Origin: Virgibacillus_F flavescens
GTDB taxonomy: Bacteria > Bacillota > Bacilli > Bacillales > Amphibacillaceae
DNA: 64,000 nucleotides
Reading direction: 5' to 3'
Assembly (NCBI RefSeq): GCF_050574275.1
Contig: NZ_CP192260.1
Coordinates: forward strand, 2,480,001 to 2,544,000
Each line of letters opens with the position of its first letter. Position 1 is the first letter of the stretch. Of this stretch, positions 25,045 to 33,483 are shown one piece after another. The position numbers were made by a program, and so were the translations under genes. A model generated the notes under the pieces. It made no database searches and had not been told where the DNA came from. It was given only the letters and a program-made list of their open reading frames with translations.

Positions 25045-25622
25045 TACTTTGAATCCCTCATCACATTCCAGTTTTTAGCAAAATAATCATAGCCGGAATA
25101 TACTGTAATGATTAATGCAGCATACAATGAGATGATATCAAAACGAAACCCGATATACGAAAATGGATAATTATGAAGCAGTAGGGCTGAAATGGAAACG
25201 ATTTGAATCCATGTCTTTAATTTTCCCATTTGGCTAGCTGCAAGAACTACTCCTTCGCCTGCAGCGACTAATCTTAATCCTGTTACTGCAAATTCTCTGC
25301 TTATAATTAAAATAACAATCCAAGCTGGCGCAAGTCCAAGCTCTACAAGCAAAATAAGAGCAGCTGAAACCAGCAGCTTATCAGCGAGCGGATCTAAAAA
25401 TTTCCCTAAATTGGTTACAAGGTCGTATTTTCTTGCATAATACCCATCAACCCAATCGGTTGTTGAAGCAATAATAAATAATAGAGCAGCAACTAAATGA
25501 GATACAGGCAGTACCGCTTCACCAATATCTATCTTTCCCCAGTCAAACGGTATTGACAATAGTAAAATAAACACTGGAATTAATACTATTCGTGAGAGCG
25601 TAATTTTATTAGGTATATTCAT
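25044..25622 (-). CDS. pgsA: PgsA, phosphatidylglycerophosphate synthase
   Basis: Integral membrane enzyme that joins CDP-diacylglycerol and glycerol-3-phosphate, the committed step to phosphatidylglycerol. CDP-diacylglycerol comes from CdsA, coded at 62936. It has 192 residues and several transmembrane segments. The CDP-alcohol transferase motif is complete: DGYYAR, then 8 residues, G, 3 residues, D, 3 residues, D (about 59-81, in DWVDGYYARKY and GKFLDPLADK). The start is ATG at 25622 after GGAGGAATAA. Confidence 0.96.
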   Translation of the reverse strand: MNIPNKITLSRIVLIPVFILLLSIPFDWGKIDIGEAVLPVSHLVAALLFIIASTTDWVDGYYARKYDLVTNLGKFLDPLADKLLVSAALILLVELGLAPAWIVILIISREFAVTGLRLVAAGEGVVLAASQMGKLKTWIQIVSISALLLHNYPFSYIGFRFDIISLYAALIITVYSGYDYFAKNWNVMRDSK

Positions 25623-25657
25623 CGTTATTCCTCCTGAAATTATTTAATACAAGGTAT

Positions 25658-25690
25658 AAAACCCTTCCTCTTATTACAGGGAAGGGTTTT
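25658..25690 (-). terminator. Intrinsic terminator after the RodZ-like gene
   Basis: The 11-bp arms 25658-25668 and 25680-25690 (AAAACCCTTCC with GGAAGGGTTTT) lie between rodZ and pgsA, so pgsA-cinA probably has its own promoter. Confidence 0.85.
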
Positions 25691-25700
25691 AAGACATTTT

Positions 25701-26633
25701 TTATTCTTTAGCAGGGTTAATGTTAACCCATATTTTTTGGTGCATTTGCTCTGTTGGGTCAATCGGATACTCAAGTTTAACCCCGTCGATTGTGATCTGT
25801 AAACCTGGTGCATATCCTACATTAAAGTAGATTCGTTCATCACCGGTAACGTCAATTTCCTTAGGTGAATTTTTTTCATTAATTTCTCCTGAAAAATAGT
25901 TCTCTTCGTCACCATTAAGAACGTCTAAATAAGATTTACCTTCTGATTCCAATAATACGGTTACCTCTTCACTGGCATTATTTAATTCAACAGTATGAGG
26001 AGCTCCACCTGTTCCGGTCTCGACCAATTCAAGCGTTGGTTCGACTTTCTCTGATTCAGGCTCCTCAGGAGGAGGGTCCGTAGTTCCCTCTTCTTTTGAT
26101 GGCTCATCTTCTTTAGATGTCTCATCGGAAGCGTTCTTTTGATCAGAATTCTGTTCCTTATCAGGTGTTGAATCTTTGGAGTTATCAATAATAATTTCCG
26201 TATCATCCGTTTCATCAATCGGGTCTGAAGAATTATTTGATGATGAATTTGAGATAAAATACCAGGCAGCAAAGAATATACCAACCACTAGAAGTATTAC
26301 CACGATAATAGGAAAAACTGAAAACGTCTTAGATCCTTTAGAAGAATTTGAATCTCTTCTTGAACGCTGAATACGTGTATACTGTTCGTTGTCTTCTTCC
26401 TCTGCAGGCATTTCTTCTTTGTATTCATTCAGTAATTCATTAGAATCTAATCCTACGGCTGCAGCGTATTCTTTAATAAACGCACGTGCATAAAATTTTC
26501 CTGGAAGCACATGAAAATTGCCCTCTTCAATTGCTGCGAGATAACGTTTCTGAATCTTCGTTGTATCCTGCACACTATCAAGGGATAAATTTTGTGCTAC
26601 ACGTGCTTCCTTTAATCTAGTTCCAATTTCCAT
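25701..26633 (-). CDS. rodZ: RodZ-like membrane protein (YmfM)
   Basis: Cytoskeletal adaptor type: an N-terminal Xre-like helix-turn-helix (about 1-75; RLKEARVAQNLSLDSVQ, FYARAFIKEYA), a basic juxtamembrane stretch (RIQRSRRDSN), one transmembrane helix (about 108-130), a long acidic Ser/Asp/Glu-rich linker and a C-terminal DUF4115 beta domain. RodZ connects MreB to the elongation machinery in other bacteria. The start is ATG 26633, which follows GGATGGTG; the ATG at 26645 has no ribosome site. Length from this start is 310 residues. It lies 17 bases after ymfK. Confidence 0.9.
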   Translation of the reverse strand: MEIGTRLKEARVAQNLSLDSVQDTTKIQKRYLAAIEEGNFHVLPGKFYARAFIKEYAAAVGLDSNELLNEYKEEMPAEEEDNEQYTRIQRSRRDSNSSKGSKTFSVFPIIVVILLVVGIFFAAWYFISNSSSNNSSDPIDETDDTEIIIDNSKDSTPDKEQNSDQKNASDETSKEDEPSKEEGTTDPPPEEPESEKVEPTLELVETGTGGAPHTVELNNASEEVTVLLESEGKSYLDVLNGDEENYFSGEINEKNSPKEIDVTGDERIYFNVGYAPGLQITIDGVKLEYPIDPTEQMHQKIWVNINPAKE

Positions 26634-26650
26634 AAGTAACACCATCCAAT

Positions 26651-27442
26651 TTAAAAATCAAACATTGAAAAACCTTGTTCTTGAGAAGACTGTTCTTTTT
26701 CGATAGGTTCATATGTGATTTCTTCGTCTTCATTACTGCGCAATTCAATAATGTAATCAAAGTCATCCAACTCATACTCAGTGGATTCCACAAACTTATC
26801 CGGATGCTCCACCACCTTAATAGCTGGTAATGTCATAATTTCTCTAATTAATTGCCAATGCTTTTCATTAGCACGACGCGTTGAAACGATTCCATCAATT
26901 ATATATATGTTGTCATTGTTGTACTCATCCCTAATTAATTGACTTCGAATTGTTTGTTTTAACAAGGTACTTGAGACAAAAAGCCAGCGTTTATTCGCAC
27001 AAACACTCGCAGCTACAATCGATTCTGTTTTTCCAACTCGAGGCATACCACGTATTCCGATTAATTTATGACCCTCTTTTTTATATAGTTCTGCCATAAA
27101 ATCAACTAAAATACCTAACTCATCGCGCACGAAACGAAATGTTTTTCTGTCATCTACATCACTTCGTATGTATCTACCGTGTCTAACAGCTAATTTATCC
27201 CGTAATTTCGGTTTTCGCAGTTTTGTTATTTTAATTGTATCCGTTGTAGCTAAGATTGATCTTAACCGCGTTATTTGATCATCCTTTTCAGATAACAAAA
27301 GCATGCCTCGTCGTGCGTTTTCTACTCCATTTATTGAAATAATATTAATGGAAAGCATTCCTAATAAAGAAGAGATATCACCTAATAAACCAGGACGGTT
27401 ATATTGAATTTCGTATTCAAGGTACCATTCTGTTTTTTCCAT
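26651..27442 (-). CDS. ymfK: YmfK, DUF3388 protein with ACT-like and P-loop-like parts
   Basis: A 263-residue cytoplasmic protein of the DUF3388 family; function not established. The first 75 residues resemble an ACT ligand-binding domain (EYEIQYNRPGLLGDISSLLG then NIISINGVENARRGMLLL). The middle contains GIRGMPRVGKTES (about 126-138), which looks like a Walker A loop, followed by hydrophobic strands (RWLFVSSTLL, IYIIDGIVS). The C-terminus is acidic and ends FSMFDF. It lies directly upstream of the RodZ-like gene and is probably co-transcribed with it. Confidence 0.88.
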   Translation of the reverse strand: MEKTEWYLEYEIQYNRPGLLGDISSLLGMLSINIISINGVENARRGMLLLSEKDDQITRLRSILATTDTIKITKLRKPKLRDKLAVRHGRYIRSDVDDRKTFRFVRDELGILVDFMAELYKKEGHKLIGIRGMPRVGKTESIVAASVCANKRWLFVSSTLLKQTIRSQLIRDEYNNDNIYIIDGIVSTRRANEKHWQLIREIMTLPAIKVVEHPDKFVESTEYELDDFDYIIELRSNEDEEITYEPIEKEQSSQEQGFSMFDF

Positions 27443-27645
27443 AATACGCTCCTTCTTGTTACATGCTGTTTTTAATGTTACCTAATTCGACATGTAAATG
27501 CAATCTAATCTATACAATAATAATAAATGATTTTTAAGTTTGTGAAAAGAATAATATATTTTATAGTATATTATTCCTGTTATATTTTGATTACCTATAT
27601 GACAATCAATAAGAAATGTATCCAGAATTAAATTTTCCGTTAAAA

Positions 27646-27676
27646 AAAGAAGCTGACAGACACTGTCAGCTTCTTT
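27646..27676 (-). terminator. Intrinsic terminator of ymfJ
   Basis: The perfect 14-bp arms 27646-27659 and 27663-27676 (AAAGAAGCTGACAG with CTGTCAGCTTCTTT) are followed by T on the minus strand. Confidence 0.92.
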
Positions 27677-27688
27677 ACATATATTTAC

Positions 27689-27952
27689 TTAGTTTAGTGT
27701 GTTTCCTTGATTTTGAACTAGTTTTACCATAGTACTTGCGAGAGCTTGTCTTTCTTCTTTTGAAGCTGCATTCCACAACTCTCTCAGTACAGCCTCTTCG
27801 TTATTTTTAGCATCTACACCTTTAGCAAGATAGTCACCAACTTCATATGCTACGTTATTAACAGCTTGTTGACTCATACCTTCTGACTGAGCTTGCTGAA
27901 GTCGATTCGACAAAAATTCTTTCCATGTATCAAAATTATCTAAAACAGACAT
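27689..27952 (-). CDS. ymfJ: YmfJ, DUF3243 protein
   Basis: Small helical cytoplasmic protein of 87 residues. The family hallmarks are SVLDNFDTWKEFLSNRLQQA at the N-terminus and VGDYLAKGVDAKNNEE in the middle. No biochemical role is known to me. The start is ATG 27952 after AAAAGGAGGATG; an in-frame extension to 28015 would translate the ribosome site. It lies downstream of ymfI and ends in a strong terminator. Confidence 0.9.
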   Translation of the reverse strand: MSVLDNFDTWKEFLSNRLQQAQSEGMSQQAVNNVAYEVGDYLAKGVDAKNNEEAVLRELWNAASKEERQALASTMVKLVQNQGNTLN

Positions 27953-28036
27953 TAAACATCCTCCTTTTAACTTATTTACATAATTAGTATTTGAAGATTT
28001 ATACACTTTATACATAAAAAGTTAAAAGAACTAAAA

Positions 28037-28750
28037 TTACCATGCTCCGTTGATGTTAATAATTTCTCCTTGAATATAAGCTGAATTGTCATCCAGTAAA
28101 AACTTCACAGTATGTGCTACATCTTCAGGAGAACCGGCACGATTCATCGGAATTCGATCGATAATTTCCTGCTTTTCATTTTCTGATAAGTAATTGTTCA
28201 TTTTCGTTTCAATATACCCTGGACTGATTGCATTTACAGAAATACCGCTTACTGCCACTTCTTTAGCTAATGCTTTTACAAAACTATTTTGTGCTCCTTT
28301 GACGGAGGAGTAAATTACTTCATTACTAGCACCAACATCTCCCCAGATGGATGTGATAAAAATAATTTTTCCATGTTTCTTTTGAATCATTGAGGGCAAT
28401 AAGTTATTCACGATCATCCAGGGGGCTTTCACATGTAATGTCAGCATTTCATCCATATCAGTTTCAAGATGATCCTGAAACAATGAATGATTTGCAGCGC
28501 CACTTGCGACAATGATTACATCTACCGGAAACGCGAGCTGGTTTAGAAATGACTTGATTCCTTCACTTTGACTAAGGTCTGCTTTAATTTCAGTTAATAT
28601 ACCTTCGTTATACGTATCTCTGATATTTTTGAATGCATGGTTATTCTTATTATAGTGGAGCAGAAGATTATAATTATGACTTGCTAATTCTTTAGCAATA
28701 GCCAGTCCTATGTCACCGCTTGCCCCTACAATTAACACGTTTTTCCCCAT
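28037..28750 (-). CDS. ymfI: YmfI, short-chain dehydrogenase/reductase (FabG-like)
   Basis: NAD(P)H-dependent oxidoreductase fold of 237 residues. The cofactor loop is GASGDIGLAIA (about 9-19). The NAAG-like motif is present as VASGAANH, the catalytic Ser is in FITSIWG, and Tyr-x-x-x-Lys is in VIYSSVKGAQ. The C-terminus ends GEIININGAW. Substrate unknown; it resembles 3-oxoacyl-ACP reductases. The start is ATG 28750. It lies 8 bases after ymfH in the ymfF-H-I order of B. subtilis. Confidence 0.92.
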   Translation of the reverse strand: MGKNVLIVGASGDIGLAIAKELASHNYNLLLHYNKNNHAFKNIRDTYNEGILTEIKADLSQSEGIKSFLNQLAFPVDVIIVASGAANHSLFQDHLETDMDEMLTLHVKAPWMIVNNLLPSMIQKKHGKIIFITSIWGDVGASNEVIYSSVKGAQNSFVKALAKEVAVSGISVNAISPGYIETKMNNYLSENEKQEIIDRIPMNRAGSPEDVAHTVKFLLDDNSAYIQGEIININGAW

Positions 28751-28758
28751 TCTTCTCC

Positions 28759-30060
28759 CTACTCTGCTATTATTTTAAATGTGGTTAGTTGATCCTCACT
28801 AATCCAATCCTTTACGTATACTGACACTTCACTATGTGAAAGTGACTGTATACTCGGAATAATGGTAAGGAAGTCAACTCCTAAAGTATGGTAATGAATA
28901 TATTTTTTAGCGATAAACTCAATCGAATTCATTGCATGTAGTACATGTCCAATTTGCTTTTTTTTCATACGTTCAAAGTCTTCGCTGCTTATCTTTTTTT
29001 CTTTAATACTTAACAGCATTTCTTTAACACGCTCACTAAACTTGTCGGGTTCAGACGTGTTACTTCCTATTATTGCATACCCAAATCCTTTTTCAATATT
29101 AGTCTCAAAATAAAAACTATTATCGATTACTCCTTCTTTATATAATTGCTGATAAAATGTTCCGCCTTCTGAGAAATAATAATCTAATACCATACTTTGC
29201 ACTAAATCCTGAAATAAGTAAGAATCGGCATCTTTCCCTGCATGGTAGTCGGCATTACTCTTTATTCCTACTGAACATTTAGGTCGAGTAACAGGCATCG
29301 TTAACGTATATTCTTTTTTAAATACATTATTCGGCTCATGCGGTACAATTCTTTTAATTTGGGCTGGTGGTTCGAATTCTTTTGTTAACTGATTTTCCTT
29401 AATCAAATTCATAATCTTTTCTTTATCGAAGTTTCCAGCAATAAATAATGTCATATTATCCGGGTGATAGAATGTATTATAACACTCGTACAGGTCATCT
29501 TTCGTAATTTTTGCTATTGAATCAATAGTTCCAGCTATATCTGTTTTTGCAGGATGGTCATGAAACAAATTTTTTAATGTTCCCATAAACACCCGCCAAT
29601 CTGGCTGGTCATCATACATCGTAATCTCTTGTCCGATAATACCTTTTTCTTTCTCAACAGAGGCATCTGAAAAATAGGGTTCCTGTACAAAATTAAGTAA
29701 TGTTTCTACATTTTTTTCAATTTGATTAGTTGCCGTAAAAAGGTAAGCAGTTGTTGTAAAGGATGTAAAAGCATTAGCTGACGCACCTTGTTTACTAAAG
29801 TCAGCAAAAACATCATGATCCTCTTTTTCAAATAACTTGTGTTCCAGAAAATGGGCAACACCTTCCGGAACGGTTACTGCGTTTTCCTTGTTTCTTGGCA
29901 CAAAAGATAAATCAACAGAGCCATAATTAGTAGAAAATATTGCATATGTTTTGGAGAGTTCTTTTTTTGGCAATAAAAATACCTGCAAACCATTCGATAA
30001 CTTCTCTGAAATAAGCTCTTCATTTATATCTTTATAATGATGACTTTTCATTTTTATCAC
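28759..30060 (-). CDS. ymfH: YmfH, M16-family zinc peptidase (active-type subunit)
   Basis: Insulinase-like protein of 433 residues. The inverted zinc motif HxxEH is present as AHFLEHKLFEKE (about residues 69-80), with the distal Glu expected about 75 residues later. It is paired with YmfF, which lacks the motif. In B. subtilis and related peptide-processing pairs (AlbE/AlbF type) such partners act together. The start is taken as GTG 30060, overlapping the ymfF TGA by four bases; ATG 30051 is an alternative. Substrate unknown. Confidence 0.92.
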   Translation of the reverse strand: MIKMKSHHYKDINEELISEKLSNGLQVFLLPKKELSKTYAIFSTNYGSVDLSFVPRNKENAVTVPEGVAHFLEHKLFEKEDHDVFADFSKQGASANAFTSFTTTAYLFTATNQIEKNVETLLNFVQEPYFSDASVEKEKGIIGQEITMYDDQPDWRVFMGTLKNLFHDHPAKTDIAGTIDSIAKITKDDLYECYNTFYHPDNMTLFIAGNFDKEKIMNLIKENQLTKEFEPPAQIKRIVPHEPNNVFKKEYTLTMPVTRPKCSVGIKSNADYHAGKDADSYLFQDLVQSMVLDYYFSEGGTFYQQLYKEGVIDNSFYFETNIEKGFGYAIIGSNTSEPDKFSERVKEMLLSIKEKKISSEDFERMKKKQIGHVLHAMNSIEFIAKKYIHYHTLGVDFLTIIPSIQSLSHSEVSVYVKDWISEDQLTTFKIIAE

Positions 30061-31337
30061 TCATCTCCTTTGTTAGTTAGCAAGTAAGTCGTATCTTCTT
30101 CAATCTGCTGGGCAACTTCTATAATATTTTTCTTTTCCACTTTTTTAATATTCTCTATAAACTCTATTGGTGATAATTTAAAATTGGCAACTACTTGCTG
30201 ATACAGCAGCTCAATTACACCTAGAGGATGATCAAGCGTCTCTAGTAGCTTATTTATGATTTGCTCCTTTGTGGAATTGATTTCATCTTCAGTAAAATCT
30301 CCACTTTTCATCGCATTAATTTGCTCGTTTATTATACTCTTCGCCTGCTGAAAATCGGTAGGTGCAATTCCACTAAAAACCAGCATCAACCCTTTATGGC
30401 TCTCAATCCGTGAGGCAGCATAATATGCGAGACTACTTTTTTCTCGAACATTTATAAATAACTTGGAGTTTGGAAATCCACCAAACATTCCATTAAATAC
30501 CTGTAGAGCGCCATATAATTCATCTCTATACGTACAGTTAGTCCGGTAGCCTATGTGAAGTTTTGCTTGTTGAACTAACTGCTTTTCAATTACCGTTTTG
30601 GGTTCACTGACTTTATTGATATCATCTGTTAGTTCAGTTTCTGTATGGAGCAGCTTTTCTTTCTTAATGATCGTCTTAATGGATTTCGTCATGTCATCTT
30701 CTTCAAAGTCTCCGAGAACATATAAATCCATACGGTCTTCTTTCAACAATGATTGGTAATACAAATATAATTTCTCACCATTAAGTTGAGGTAAGTCATC
30801 AATATAACCGTAAACGGACGTCTGATATAATTCATTTTCGCACATTTCTTCAATCAGCCGCATATTGGCGTAACTCATCTTATCATCCATAATTGAATTG
30901 ATTTTTTGCTTTAATGTTTCTTTTTCCCGTTCAACTATTTCCGTATCAAAACTATTATCTGATACATTCGGTTTAGTGATGATTTCATTTAAGAGTTCGA
31001 TAGTCTGATCAACAAGGCTTGACTCATTCTTAATGTACCGTTGATTCGGTACTTCCAGCCGAATAGTAATAATATGAAAGTTTCCTTTTTTTGTACCATC
31101 TATGGAAAAAGTGGCGCCATATAAGTCATCTAACTTTTGATGCAGACTGCCAAGGTTCGGATACAATTTCGTTCCTTGCTGCATTACATAAGGAAGCAGT
31201 GCTCGTTCAGTAATGGTATTTCGATGTAAAGGAGCTTTAAACTTTGCAACGAAACTTATCGTCTTAAATTTTTTACTTGGTACTAAATGGAGATTTATTC
31301 CATTTACCTCCATTACCTTTTCGTTAACCTGACTCAT
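30057..31337 (-). CDS. ymfF: YmfF, inactive-type M16 peptidase homologue
   Basis: A 426-residue M16 protein. The position of the zinc motif reads ALLPYVMQQGTKLYP with no HxxEH, so it is predicted to be non-catalytic and to form a heterodimer with YmfH. The C-terminal half keeps the family pattern (FGGFPNSKLFINVREKSSLA). The start is ATG 31337 with GGGAGATG in front, giving the same length as B. subtilis YmfF; the longer frame to 31373 is less likely. Confidence 0.9.
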   Translation of the reverse strand: MSQVNEKVMEVNGINLHLVPSKKFKTISFVAKFKAPLHRNTITERALLPYVMQQGTKLYPNLGSLHQKLDDLYGATFSIDGTKKGNFHIITIRLEVPNQRYIKNESSLVDQTIELLNEIITKPNVSDNSFDTEIVEREKETLKQKINSIMDDKMSYANMRLIEEMCENELYQTSVYGYIDDLPQLNGEKLYLYYQSLLKEDRMDLYVLGDFEEDDMTKSIKTIIKKEKLLHTETELTDDINKVSEPKTVIEKQLVQQAKLHIGYRTNCTYRDELYGALQVFNGMFGGFPNSKLFINVREKSSLAYYAASRIESHKGLMLVFSGIAPTDFQQAKSIINEQINAMKSGDFTEDEINSTKEQIINKLLETLDHPLGVIELLYQQVVANFKLSPIEFIENIKKVEKKNIIEVAQQIEEDTTYLLTNKGDE

Positions 31338-31438
31338 TGAATCATCTCCCTGTCTATTTATGTAAAAATCCACTATTTAGTAGTATAAACCATTTTTATG
31401 ATTACTATTAAACCAATTATAACAATATGAAGATAAAA

Positions 31439-31473
31439 AAACTGACCTGCTGAGATATCAGTAAGGTCAGTTT
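31439..31473 (-). terminator. Intrinsic terminator of the nucleoside transporter operon
   Basis: The 10-bp arms 31439-31448 and 31464-31473 (AAACTGACCT with AGGTCAGTTT) are followed by T-rich sequence on the minus strand, 7 bases beyond the last transporter gene. Confidence 0.88.
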
Positions 31474-31479
31474 CAGTAC

Positions 31480-32439
31480 TTATCGGCTTCCTTTAATATA
31501 TGGAATTCCATTAGCTTTTGGTGCTTCTGCTCGACCAATAAAGCCAGCTAAAGCCAAAATTGTAAGAACATATGGAGCGATTAAAAGAAATACTTGTGGA
31601 ATACCGTCTAATATAGGTATTCCTGCACTAATTACACTTAAGCTTTGGGCAAATCCAAAAAACAACGCGGCCCCCATAGCTCCTAGTGGATGCCATTTCC
31701 CAAAAATAACAGCTGCTAGCGACATGAACCCTTGTCCTACTATCGTTGCATGTGAAAAGTTTAGTGCTATAGTTAATGCAAAAACGGAACCACCAATACC
31801 AGCTAATGCACCAGATAATAAAACTGCTACGTAACGCATTTTATACACACTTATACCGTTGGTGTCTGCAGCCATTGGGTGTTCTCCTACTGCACGTAAT
31901 CTTAACCCAAACGACGTCTTGTATAACACGTACCAAGCAACAAAGGCAAGTCCAATAGCTAAATAATTTGTTAAATAGATGTTTTCAAAAAAGATGGGTC
32001 CTAAAGCTGGAATATCACTTAATATTGGTATATCTGTCGTATAAAACGGTCGACTTACCATATCAGTTTGACCTTTATCGTACCACTGTTTCGTAAGGAA
32101 TACCCCAAGTCCAAGTGCCAGGAAGTTAATTGCAACTCCACTTACTACCTGGTCAGCTCTAAAAGTGATCGATGCAACCGCATGAATTAATGAAAAAATA
32201 GCCGAAACTACCATTGCTACCAGTACGGAAATCCACGGAGTCCAGAGTCCAAAAGTATCCGCAAATGTGAGATTGAATACAATTCCTACGAACGCACCCA
32301 TTACCATTAAACCTTCAAGCCCGATGTTAACTACTCCGGACCGCTCACTGAACACACCACCGAGAGCTGTGAAAATAAGAGGTGCTGAAAAGAATAACGC
32401 AGGTGGAATAATGGATTGTAATAGATCTACAATGTTCAT
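31480..32439 (-). CDS. nupQ: Nucleoside ABC transporter permease (NupQ type)
   Basis: Membrane permease of 319 residues of the BPD_transp_2 family, with about 9-10 hydrophobic segments and the conserved cytoplasmic stretch LRAVGEHPMAADTNGI. N-terminal region: SAPLIFTALGGVFSERSG and VNIGLEGLMVMGAFVG. It works with NupP as a heterodimeric channel. In B. subtilis the nupNOPQ system imports guanosine; the exact nucleoside here is not determined by the sequence. The start is ATG 32439 next to the nupP stop. Confidence 0.9.
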   Translation of the reverse strand: MNIVDLLQSIIPPALFFSAPLIFTALGGVFSERSGVVNIGLEGLMVMGAFVGIVFNLTFADTFGLWTPWISVLVAMVVSAIFSLIHAVASITFRADQVVSGVAINFLALGLGVFLTKQWYDKGQTDMVSRPFYTTDIPILSDIPALGPIFFENIYLTNYLAIGLAFVAWYVLYKTSFGLRLRAVGEHPMAADTNGISVYKMRYVAVLLSGALAGIGGSVFALTIALNFSHATIVGQGFMSLAAVIFGKWHPLGAMGAALFFGFAQSLSVISAGIPILDGIPQVFLLIAPYVLTILALAGFIGRAEAPKANGIPYIKGSR

Positions 32440-33483
32440 TTATTTCCCCTCCTTTTTAAAGCGAAGAATAGCCCATCTAATAATATAACTTGAAGCTACA
32501 AAAAATATAATAATTGCAATGATGATATCAACTAATTCCGAAGGCACGTTTGCCTCGAGCGGCATATTTAATGCTCCAACTTTTAATACACCAAATAATA
32601 TAGCCGCTATTATAACACCAACTGCTGTGTTTGCGCCGAGTAATGCTACAGCTATTCCATCAAACCCTAAATTCGTAAAACCGGACTGTACTGACATATA
32701 ACCAAAGGTACCTAGTCCTTCTGATGCTCCTGCAAGTCCTGCGAATGCACCTGAAATAACCATGGAAAGAATAATGTTTTTCTGTACGTTCATTCCTGCA
32801 TATTTCGACGCATGATTATTAAAGCCGACTGAACGCAATTCATAGCCTATTGTAGTTTTCTCAATTATAAACCACATAATAACGGCAGCGAACAATGCTA
32901 ATAAAATGCCGTAATGCATACGTGAATAAAAAGTCATCTGCTGCAACCATTCCGACGCCATTGAAGCACTTGCCGGTATTGTTTCAGTTGAATCTTTAGA
33001 GTCTGTAATTACATTTCTAACCACAGCGTTTGCAGTATATAAAGCAATGTAATTCATCATAATCGTGACAATAACTTCATGAACACCAAGCTTTGCTTTA
33101 AGTATACCGGGAACGAATCCCCAGAGACCACCAGCTACTGCAGCAGCAAGAATCGCTAAAGGCAAATGGATATAAATTGGTGCGTCTATCGAAAGGCCAA
33201 CCCAAATGGCGGCTAGCCAACCAACGATTACCTGGCCCTCTGCACCGATATTAAATAGTCCTGTTCTAAATGCAAAAGCCACCGCAAGACCAGTCAGGAT
33301 ATAAGGTGTTATCTGTCTAATTGTTTCACCCATAAAGTACATATCGCCAAAAGCACCATTCCAAAGAGCTAAATATCCGTCAATTGGATTGTATCCAAAA
33401 ATCAGCATTAAAATTGCTCCAGAAATTAATCCGAGAATTACAGAAATGACTGGAACCAATATATTAAACAATTTATTAGACAT
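32440..33483 (-). CDS. nupP: Nucleoside ABC transporter permease (NupP type)
   Basis: Second permease, 347 residues from ATG 33483 (AGGTGATAA in front). The longer open frame to 33636 runs inside nupO and was rejected. It has multiple membrane spans. Signature segments are TGLAVAFAFRTGLFNIGAEG and YELRSVGFNNHASKYAGM, the likely coupling helix. It overlaps nupO by 8 bases, so translation is probably coupled, and abuts nupQ. Confidence 0.9.
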   Translation of the reverse strand: MSNKLFNILVPVISVILGLISGAILMLIFGYNPIDGYLALWNGAFGDMYFMGETIRQITPYILTGLAVAFAFRTGLFNIGAEGQVIVGWLAAIWVGLSIDAPIYIHLPLAILAAAVAGGLWGFVPGILKAKLGVHEVIVTIMMNYIALYTANAVVRNVITDSKDSTETIPASASMASEWLQQMTFYSRMHYGILLALFAAVIMWFIIEKTTIGYELRSVGFNNHASKYAGMNVQKNIILSMVISGAFAGLAGASEGLGTFGYMSVQSGFTNLGFDGIAVALLGANTAVGVIIAAILFGVLKVGALNMPLEANVPSELVDIIIAIIIFFVASSYIIRWAILRFKKEGK

